Below are positions 6,094 to 11,622 of a stretch of 11,622 bases of DNA, one piece after another. The notes beneath the pieces are model-generated. The model did not search any database, was not told where the DNA came from, and saw only the letters and a program-made list of their open reading frames with translations. The DNA comes from CBDVAK01 sp965371945. Lineage in GTDB: Bacteria; Pseudomonadota; Gammaproteobacteria; Competibacterales; JAHEDQ01. The stretch spans positions 1 to 11,622 of the forward strand of contig CBDVAK010000095.1 in assembly GCA_965371945.1 (NCBI GenBank), read 5' to 3'. Position 1 is the first letter of the stretch; each line of letters starts with the position of its first letter. The translations under genes and the position numbers were made by a program.

Positions 6094-7601
6094 CGATCCT
6101 TGTCACCGTCCGTGCGTCGGCTACGCCAGGGCAGTAGCGACCAGGCCAGTGACAATAGCGTGGCGCACATCAGCGCCAGCGCCAGCGGTCGGTTGACAAA
6201 CACGCTGATGCCGTGGTCCGAGATCATCAGTGACTGCAGGAAGGCGCGCTCAGCCAGGGGTCCGAGCACGAACCCCATCACCACAGTGATCACCGGAAAA
6301 CCGGCGCTGCGCAGCAGATAGCCGAACAAACCGGCAACCACCATCAGCAGCACGTCAAGAATGTTGCTGCGCAGAACAAAGGTGCCTATGCAGATCAGTA
6401 TCAGCATGAATGGCACCAGTACGCGGTGGCGGACACCCGCCAGGCGGGCCAGCCAGGGCACGGCCAGCAATCCCACACCACTGCTGAAAAGCTGGCTGAT
6501 GACGATCCCGAACGCGAGCACCAGCACGATGTCGAGGTGCTTGTCCAGCAACTCGGGACCTGGCTGTAGCCCCTGCATGATGAAAGCGCCCAGCAGCAAC
6601 ACCATGTCGGGGCTGCCGGGCACGCCAAAAGCCACTGTCGGCAACAGGGCGCCGCCGTCCTTGGCATCGTTGGCGATTTCGCTGGCGATGATGCCCTCAG
6701 GATTGCCGTGTCCGAATTGCCGCGGACACCGTGAACTGCGTCGGGCGTGTGCGTAGGACAGAAAGGCTGCGGTGACGGCGCCAACACCGGGCAGGACGCC
6801 GATACCCGCGCCGATCGCGCATGAGCGCACCGCCAGCCAGGGCCTGCCCAATACGTCACGGATACCGGTCATGATCTGGTGCGACCAACCGCGCTCTGCA
6901 ACCGCCGTGCTCGGTTCTGTGGCATTGCGATTGCCAGCCGCCAGAGCGATCAGTTCGCTGGTTGCCAGCATGCCCACTACGAATGGTACCAACGGGATCC
7001 CGTCCCACAGATAGTCGCTGTCGCCGGTATAGCGAAATACCCCGTACATGTCCGAGTAGCCGACCGTGGCCAGCAGGATGCCGATGCCCCCCCCGGCCAG
7101 CCCCTTGACCAGGTTCTGGCGGGAGGCCAGTGCGATAGTGACCATCCCGAACATCACCAGCCAGAACATTTCCGGTGGTCCGAAGGCGTACAGTACCCGT
7201 TTGACTATGGGTAGCAGAGCCAGCAGCACCAGTACGCCTCCGAGCGAACCGACGAAGCACGATGTGGCGGAAATCGCCAGCGCGCGCCCGCTTTCACCGC
7301 GCCGCGACATTGGATAACCGTCCAGACAGGTGGCGGCATTTGGTGGTGTACCGGGGGTATTGAGCAATATGGCGGGGACTGAGCCACCGAAAGCGCCGCT
7401 GCTGATGATGCCGGCATAGAGCAGCATGGCCGGCACCGGGTCCATGGCGAAGGTGAATGGCAATACCATGGCCAGCGCGGTGATCGTGCCCAGTCCGGGC
7501 AGGGCGCCGAATACCATCCCCAGCAGGGCGCCACCCGCCAGCACCGCCAGCAGTTCCGGGTTGCTGAACACGGCCGCGGCGATGCCGATCTGTTCCATCA
7601 T
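6090..7601 (-). CDS. tctA: Tripartite tricarboxylate transporter, large membrane subunit (TctA family)
   Basis: A 503-residue polytopic inner-membrane permease subunit driving solute uptake with TctB and a periplasmic TctC-type protein. The family's internal duplication is visible: GALPGLG at 32-38 and GVLPGVG at 268-274. NTPGTPPNAATCLDGYP (81-97) and GHGNPEGI (298-305) match strongly conserved TctA blocks. FGVPGSPDM (325-333) replaces the commoner LGIPGSP form. The start codon is ambiguous between adjacent ATGs at 7601 and 7598, with an AGTAGG just upstream. Classical TTT systems carry citrate or other di- and tricarboxylates, while relatives carry aromatic acids. The cargo here is not readable from this subunit. 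The gene lies 32 bp downstream of tctC. Confidence 0.93.
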   Translation of the reverse strand: MMEQIGIAAAVFSNPELLAVLAGGALLGMVFGALPGLGTITALAMVLPFTFAMDPVPAMLLYAGIISSGAFGGSVPAILLNTPGTPPNAATCLDGYPMSRRGESGRALAISATSCFVGSLGGVLVLLALLPIVKRVLYAFGPPEMFWLVMFGMVTIALASRQNLVKGLAGGGIGILLATVGYSDMYGVFRYTGDSDYLWDGIPLVPFVVGMLATSELIALAAGNRNATEPSTAVAERGWSHQIMTGIRDVLGRPWLAVRSCAIGAGIGVLPGVGAVTAAFLSYAHARRSSRCPRQFGHGNPEGIIASEIANDAKDGGALLPTVAFGVPGSPDMVLLLGAFIMQGLQPGPELLDKHLDIVLVLAFGIVISQLFSSGVGLLAVPWLARLAGVRHRVLVPFMLILICIGTFVLRSNILDVLLMVVAGLFGYLLRSAGFPVITVVMGFVLGPLAERAFLQSLMISDHGISVFVNRPLALALMCATLLSLAWSLLPWRSRRTDGDKDR

Positions 7602-7633
7602 CCTACTGTGCCGCCGGCCGCCCTATGCTGTGT

Positions 7634-8605
7634 TCAGGATGCGTCGTCGGTGTCTTTCCGGGCCCTTTGATAGGCAGGTTTCAGCTGGCGGTAGATGTCA
7701 GCGTAGTCATCGATGGTCTGGCGCACTTGTGCGGGTCCGGCCGGCGCCAGGTAGTTGCCGGTTTCGTCCATCCAGGTCACGAATTCCGATTCTTGAACGA
7801 TACGCTGCAAGGCGGCGCGTATCACCTGTTGCCTTTCTTGCGGGGTTCCCGGTGGCGCGAACAACACCCGCGGCGTGCCGAGTACCGCCAGTTGCGGGTA
7901 ACCGAGTTCGGAGATCGATGGCACTTGCGGTGCGCGCGAGTCACGTTGATCCGCCATGATGAACAACGGGCGGACGTCTTCGGACACCCCCTGGAAGTGG
8001 TGGCTTGCGCCCACGCCTGCGTCGGCGTCACCGCGGGCCACCGCCAGTGCGGCCTGTGGCAGCGACTCGTAGCCCAGTACGAAGCTGACCGGAAATTGCG
8101 CTGCCGCACCCAGCGCGGTGGCGGTGATCCACGATACCGCACCGATGCCTGTTCCCGAGAACCTGACCGCTTTGCCCAGCGATTTCATGCTTTCCAGAGA
8201 TGCCACCGGACTGTTCCTGGCGACATAGACGAACTGCCTGCTATGGGCGATTTGCAGCAGGGGTTCGAACTCGTCAATCGCAATGGCGGGGGTTCTTTCG
8301 AGCAGGATGTCATCGACCAGAAAAGGCAGTAGATGAGCGAAACCGATGGTGTAGCCGTCGGGCTGAGATTTGAACAGGGTAATGCTGCCGCGACGCCCAC
8401 CGGCCCCCGGTTCGTTACGTACCACCACGGCCACGTTCAGATCCTTCTCCAGACCCGCCGCCAGTTGTCTGGCGAGACGGTCGAATCCACCACCGGCACC
8501 GAAGGGCACCACCATGGTGATAGCGCGGGTGGGGAAAGCCTCGGCTCCCAGCGCAACGGGACCTATGTACAACGATACCGCCAATGCGGCGATAACCCCC
8601 GCCAT
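7634..8605 (-). CDS. tctC: Periplasmic substrate-binding protein of the TTT system (TctC/Bug family)
   Basis: The annotated frame encodes 323 residues. A hydrophobic leader (4-21) is followed by AEAFPTRAIT, so cleavage near residue 21 and periplasmic location are expected. Family marks are VPFGAGGGFDRLAR (33-46, with the Asp42 that binds the ligand carboxylate in Bug proteins), NEPGAGG (64-70), QPDGYTIG and the late FAPPGTP. The leader from ATG 8605 has no positive charge and no SD. In-frame codons just upstream encode RLFKR, which would complete a normal signal peptide, but no ATG, GTG or TTG is found there. A rare start codon or a base error is therefore possible. It is the first gene of the transporter-ALDH run and divergent from the ligase. 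Confidence 0.9.
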   Translation of the reverse strand: MAGVIAALAVSLYIGPVALGAEAFPTRAITMVVPFGAGGGFDRLARQLAAGLEKDLNVAVVVRNEPGAGGRRGSITLFKSQPDGYTIGFAHLLPFLVDDILLERTPAIAIDEFEPLLQIAHSRQFVYVARNSPVASLESMKSLGKAVRFSGTGIGAVSWITATALGAAAQFPVSFVLGYESLPQAALAVARGDADAGVGASHHFQGVSEDVRPLFIMADQRDSRAPQVPSISELGYPQLAVLGTPRVLFAPPGTPQERQQVIRAALQRIVQESEFVTWMDETGNYLAPAGPAQVRQTIDDYADIYRQLKPAYQRARKDTDDAS

Positions 8606-8754
8606 CCGTTTGAAGAGTCTGTCGATGATCCTGGCCCTCTTGATGCTTACCCGTTGCGTTGAGTGTAGACAAGTTGCAGGCCAAGAACGGTGGTGGTGGG
8701 TATATGATCCCGCGCAGCCGTGGATTTTGGCGATTGGGGGAGGGAAAGGCGCAC
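8606..8754. promoter_or_regulatory. Divergent control region between tctC and the ligase
   Basis: This 149-bp gap must hold promoters for both the transporter operon (minus) and the ligase (plus). TATATG at 8701-8706 and TTGCAG at 8674-8679 look promoter-like, but their 21-bp spacing is too long for a standard sigma-70 site. I see no clear operator dyad and no regulator gene in the window. Any shared regulation is inference from the divergent layout. Confidence 0.3.
8737..8749 (+). promoter_or_regulatory. Strong Shine-Dalgarno that decides the ligase start
   Basis: The purine-rich GGGGAGGGAAAGG ends five bases before GTG 8755. No comparable site precedes the in-frame TTG 8659 or ATG 8704. 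The 32 extra residues those starts would add lack the look of the conserved domain. Confidence 0.65.
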
Positions 8755-10185
8755 GTGCTGCAGATTATTCTCGACAGCCTGCATGAGCATGCCGCTCGGG
8801 TCGCATTCAGTCATGGCGAGCGCAATCTCAGTTACGCGGATCTGGAAGCGGCCTCCGCGCGATTCGCGCGCAGATTGGCGGTTCGTGGCGTTGCGCCCGG
8901 CGATCGGGTGGCAATCCATTTGCGCAGTGGCGTGGACTATCCCGTCGCCTGCCTGGGCGTGTGGCGGGCCGGTGCCGTGGTAGTTCCGGTGGATGCCGCC
9001 GGGCCGGTGTCCGATCTGCGTCATCGGCATGAAGTAGCCGGGTTCCGCTTCATGGTATCGGATACCGCACCCGCCACCGATTGGCACGGTGTCGCGGTGA
9101 TCACCACAACGGGCGATGAAGAGGATGGGCCACCACAAGCGCTCCCCGGCAACCATCACGCGGATGACTTTCTGCTGCTGTTCACGTCGGGGACTACCGG
9201 TGCACCCAAGGCGCTGGTGCATACCCGGGACAGCCTGCTGGCCGGGATGCGTCGTGACATTCGCACCACCGGCTACCGTGGGGGCGATACGGTGCTGGCC
9301 ACGCTCGGGTTCAATTTTGCGCTGGGGATGACCAACCTGCTGCTGGCGCCGTTGCTGGCCGGCGCCAGGGTGATTATCCACAACCCTTTTTCGCCACGTG
9401 CCGCTCTGGCTCTGATCCGCAAACACGAGGTGACTCACCTGGTTACCGTGGCGCCGGTGGTCAAATTGCTGGCGGCGGTAGCGCAGCCGCCAGCGCTGCC
9501 GTCGCTGCGTTACGTCATGGTTGGGGGTACGACCCTGGAGCCGGCTGTCAGGGCGGATTTTGCGGAGCGTTTCGGGATCGTACCGGCACAATCCTATGGT
9601 ATGAGCGAGATTGGCCGGATCGCCAGCCATCCACACCCGCTACCCACTGATGAACCCGGCTGTGTTGGTACCCCGCAGGTAACGGTGCGGATCACCGACG
9701 AGCAGGGGCGCCCGCTGCCGGCGGGGACAACGGGCAGTATCACGGTGCAGTCGGACAGTCTCTGCAAGCCCCGCTATCTGCTCAGCGGTGGCGAATCTGA
9801 ACCAGTGCCGATACAGGGCGGTTTTCTTGACACTGGCGATCTCGGACATCTGGATCCGGCCGGTTCGTTATTCGTGGCGGGTCGTCGCAAACAATTCATA
9901 CTTGGCCCCCGCTTCAAGGTCGATCCCGCCGAAGTCGAGGAGGTGCTGCTGAGCCATCCCGCGATTCGCGATGCGGTGGTGGTGCCGGCTCCCGGTCGTG
10001 CCGGCTATGAGGCCGTGCGGGCGGTGGTGGTGTCCGCCGGCGGTATCAGCCGGCCCGATGTCATCGTGCACTGTGCGGTCAGCCTGCCGTCAGGCAAGTG
10101 TCCGGAGATCGTTACCTTCGTGGACCGGATTCCCAGAAACGCCATGGGCAAGGTTGAACTCGGAAGCCTGCCTGATCCCCGCTGA
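8755..10185 (+). CDS. ANL-family acyl-adenylating ligase (acyl-CoA or acyl-ACP synthetase)
   Basis: A 476-residue AMP-forming ligase that would activate a carboxylic acid as acyl-AMP and pass it to a thiol. Motifs in order are the P-loop LFTSGTTGAPK (142-152), YGMSEIG (281-287), LDTGDLG with Asp362, the hinge GRRKQFI (376-382), FKVDPAEVEEVL (387-398) and PRNAMGK with catalytic Lys466. All key residues are present, so it should be active. The compact length resembles benzoate-CoA-ligase-like and carrier-loading members more than long-chain acyl-CoA synthetases. The acid and the acceptor are not readable. It is transcribed away from tctC and ends 11 bp short of the stop of a facing gene that carries an ACP domain, which makes an acyl-ACP ligase role attractive. 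Confidence 0.88.
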   Translation: MLQIILDSLHEHAARVAFSHGERNLSYADLEAASARFARRLAVRGVAPGDRVAIHLRSGVDYPVACLGVWRAGAVVVPVDAAGPVSDLRHRHEVAGFRFMVSDTAPATDWHGVAVITTTGDEEDGPPQALPGNHHADDFLLLFTSGTTGAPKALVHTRDSLLAGMRRDIRTTGYRGGDTVLATLGFNFALGMTNLLLAPLLAGARVIIHNPFSPRAALALIRKHEVTHLVTVAPVVKLLAAVAQPPALPSLRYVMVGGTTLEPAVRADFAERFGIVPAQSYGMSEIGRIASHPHPLPTDEPGCVGTPQVTVRITDEQGRPLPAGTTGSITVQSDSLCKPRYLLSGGESEPVPIQGGFLDTGDLGHLDPAGSLFVAGRRKQFILGPRFKVDPAEVEEVLLSHPAIRDAVVVPAPGRAGYEAVRAVVVSAGGISRPDVIVHCAVSLPSGKCPEIVTFVDRIPRNAMGKVELGSLPDPR

Positions 10186-10196
10186 CCTGATTCCGA

Positions 10197-11213
10197 TTAT
10201 GCCGGGCTACGCTGAACCAGCGCGTGCAGCGATGCCAGACTGCTGAAATCCTCCGCCGTGACGGTTTCCACGTCCACTGTTACCCCGAAATGGTTCTCGA
10301 GCGCCACCAGGATTTCGAGCCGACCTATCGATTCCAGACCCAGTTCCGTACCCAGGTCACCGGCGTCGTGGAGTTCTTCCAGGCTGATTGCCGAAAGCGC
10401 ATGGGAACGCACGATCTCGCCGATGATCAGCAGCGGGTCGTCGCCGGAGGGGGTCTCCGGTTTTCGTTTGCGGGGAGTTGTGTTGGCATACAGATCCGCG
10501 TGCATGCCGGCGATTCCAGGCTGGTTGGTGGCATTCAGCATGGTGGTAAGAAAGCCTTGCCGGGCGATTTCCCCGATCACTGCGCTGTGCCCCGTGCATG
10601 GGTAGCTGAGGATGCACACGCCCGGTAGTCCCTGTAGATGGCGGGCACGATCCAGATCGCGCGAGCCCTGTGCGCAGACATGCAGATAGTAGGTAGTCCT
10701 GCCGTTGCCCCGGCGCAAGCGTCTGCGCAGATCGAGCAGGCCGGGATTCCACCAGTTGCGTCGGTACACCCTGAGCAGTTTGCTGCGACTGCGTCTCCAG
10801 ATACGGGTGTCGCGGTAGCGGTAGAAGTTCCATGGATCCAGATAGGTCTGAGGGCCGAGGGCGTGGACATAGTCCGCCCGAATCGCGTGGCCGGCCAGCA
10901 ATGCACCATAGCCTCCCAGAGAAGTGCCCACCACCAGCACCTGTTGCGGGCACCGCAGCAGGATCTGGTTGTGAAGATATCCGGTCAGGCGCGCGAAGCT
11001 GTTGATCGTGGAGTTGATGCCGTTCAGATACCACATCTGCCAGGGATCGCTGACGTGAATGCGGCTGTAACCGGTGAGGCTGGCCAGTTCCATAAACTCG
11101 AACTGATCCATCATCAGTCCGCCACCGTTGTCGCCGCTGGTAAAAGCGATGATCAGCGTACTGTCGTCCTGGCCTTCTACCAGCAGGACGTTGTCCCGAT
11201 ATCGATTCAACAA
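10197..11213 (-). CDS. Alpha/beta hydrolase fused to a C-terminal acyl carrier protein domain
   Basis: About 338 residues from TTG 11213. The N-terminal domain (about 18-230) has an early strand STLIIAFTSG, then FEFMELASL and SDPWQMWYLNG. Its nucleophile elbow is VGTSLGGYGALL with Ser98, and it continues with HALGPQTYLDP. Asp186 or Asp188 and His209 in TGHSAV complete a likely triad. This pattern matches a family of hydrolase-like proteins I know from surface-polysaccharide loci. The C-terminal about 75 residues are a carrier protein: LGLESIGRLEI holds the phosphopantetheine serine at Ser295, followed by LVALENHFGV. The start is uncertain. ATG 11381 would overlap the divergent gene by 36 bp, TTG 11333 is another option, and none has a clear SD. 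TTG 11213 places the first strand as expected. The open frame reaches 11543. Confidence 0.8.
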   Translation of the reverse strand: MLNRYRDNVLLVEGQDDSTLIIAFTSGDNGGGLMMDQFEFMELASLTGYSRIHVSDPWQMWYLNGINSTINSFARLTGYLHNQILLRCPQQVLVVGTSLGGYGALLAGHAIRADYVHALGPQTYLDPWNFYRYRDTRIWRRSRSKLLRVYRRNWWNPGLLDLRRRLRRGNGRTTYYLHVCAQGSRDLDRARHLQGLPGVCILSYPCTGHSAVIGEIARQGFLTTMLNATNQPGIAGMHADLYANTTPRKRKPETPSGDDPLLIIGEIVRSHALSAISLEELHDAGDLGTELGLESIGRLEILVALENHFGVTVDVETVTAEDFSSLASLHALVQRSPA

Positions 11214-11345
11214 GCTGATGTGTTCACTATCGTGGCCGGCGATGACTGCCGCTGCCCTGTGAATATAACAACTTTTGCTGGTGGCGCCGGCCGGTGGTAG
11301 TTTTGGCGGCCTGTCACTTTGCCGGTTTGCCAACCCGGAGTAGCC
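11214..11345. promoter_or_regulatory. Divergent intergenic region with an AT-rich core
   Basis: This 132-bp gap lies between the hydrolase-ACP gene (minus) and the right-edge hydrolase (plus). The AT-rich core gives TATAAC (11264-11269) on the plus strand and TATATT (11262-11267) on the minus strand, both near -10 consensus. No good -35 is visible for either. GGAG at 11337-11340, five bases before ATG 11346, is a clear SD for the plus-strand gene. Confidence 0.35.
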
Positions 11346-11622
11346 ATGGCACAGCAGGATAGCGAGTTGACCCCCGAACATTGTTTTCTGTCGCTCGATG
11401 AGGCGCGTGCCTTTGTAGCCGGACGAGAGATCACTCAGCCGGGCGGGCGTACCATGGACGCCAAGGCCCAGATCGTTGTTGAACTGTTTCGGACCGTGCG
11501 CCCACCTGACCAGATACCAACCCCGGAGGAATCCCGTGAGCAATTGCGAAAAGCCGTGGCATTGTTTGGTGAGACCGCGGTCCCGCTGAGCAGACGCGAG
11601 GACCTGACGATTCCCGGTCCGG
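11346..11622 (+). CDS. Alpha/beta hydrolase (HSL/esterase-like), N-terminal part, cut by the right edge
   Basis: Ninety-two codons are open from ATG 11346 to the right edge with no stop. The SD GGAG at 11337-11340 is well spaced, so the start is secure. The visible part is a helical, soluble N-terminal region (SLDEARAFV, PEESREQL, KAVALFG) ending SRREDLTIPGP. That last motif resembles the strand that opens the core of hormone-sensitive-lipase-like bacterial esterases, where an IPGP stretch precedes the first sheet strands. The catalytic residues lie outside the window, so the family call is tentative. No signal peptide is visible. It is divergent from the hydrolase-ACP gene. Confidence 0.65.
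   Translation, partial: MAQQDSELTPEHCFLSLDEARAFVAGREITQPGGRTMDAKAQIVVELFRTVRPPDQIPTPEESREQLRKAVALFGETAVPLSRREDLTIPGP

Noticed and set aside
8647..9636. Minus-strand open frame of 329 codons opposite the ligase
   Set aside because: It is antisense to a clear ANL ligase and its translation is low-complexity, rich in H, Q, R and G, with no recognisable domain.
10638..11300. Plus-strand open frame of 220 codons opposite the hydrolase-ACP gene
   Set aside because: The opposite strand holds the catalytic motifs of the hydrolase; this frame is a shadow without an SD or motifs.
1..11622. A defence island, CRISPR array, prophage or secondary-metabolite synthase cluster
   Set aside because: No nuclease, toxin, reverse transcriptase, spaced repeats, integrase, ketosynthase or condensation domain is visible. 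The single carrier domain and ligase are not enough to call a biosynthetic cluster.

Overview
The window is GC-rich, densely coded DNA of a Gram-negative bacterium. The evidence is two lipoproteins with lipobox signal peptides, a periplasmic-binding-protein-dependent tripartite tricarboxylate transporter (TTT) and mostly ATG/GTG starts with recognisable Shine-Dalgarno (SD) sites. Gene content and the style of the intergenic palindromic repeat suggest a free-living, probably marine or environmental gammaproteobacterium. That placement is inference, not something the sequence proves. I see no rRNA, tRNA, CRISPR array, transposase, integrase or phage gene.

Layout. (1) 1-190, minus strand: 5' part of an unrecognised small helical protein, cut by the left edge. 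(2) 333-3889, plus strand: two overlapping paralogous lipoproteins with an LssY C-terminal-like domain, then a class I SAM-dependent methyltransferase with a hydrophobic C-terminal half. (3) 3890-4087: an intergenic stretch dominated by a 106-bp element with 23-bp inverted arms and two inner hairpins. A partial second copy of one arm lies just upstream of the methyltransferase, so that gene is bracketed by repeat sequence. A 15-bp direct repeat links this stretch to the last codons of the next gene. (4) 4088-8605, minus strand: a probable operon tctC-tctA-tctB-aldehyde dehydrogenase, in transcription order C-A-B rather than the classical C-B-A. (5) 8755-10185, plus strand: an ANL-family acyl-adenylating ligase, divergent from tctC. 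(6) 10197-about 11213, minus strand: an alpha/beta hydrolase fused to a C-terminal acyl/peptidyl carrier protein domain, tail-to-tail with the ligase. (7) 11346-right edge, plus strand: start of a second alpha/beta hydrolase, possibly of the hormone-sensitive-lipase type.

How the genes may work together. The TTT genes with a co-transcribed HpcC/HpaE-like aldehyde dehydrogenase read as an uptake-and-oxidation module for an organic acid, perhaps aromatic-derived or a dicarboxylic semialdehyde precursor. The ligase next door could activate an acid. The nearest possible acceptor is the carrier domain on the facing hydrolase, so this pair is the best candidate for an undescribed system: an acyl-AMP ligase that loads a hydrolase-tethered carrier. 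The alternative is an ordinary acyl-CoA ligase that merely lies nearby. The LssY-like lipoproteins and the methyltransferase form a separate plus-strand group with an envelope flavour and no evident metabolic link to the rest.
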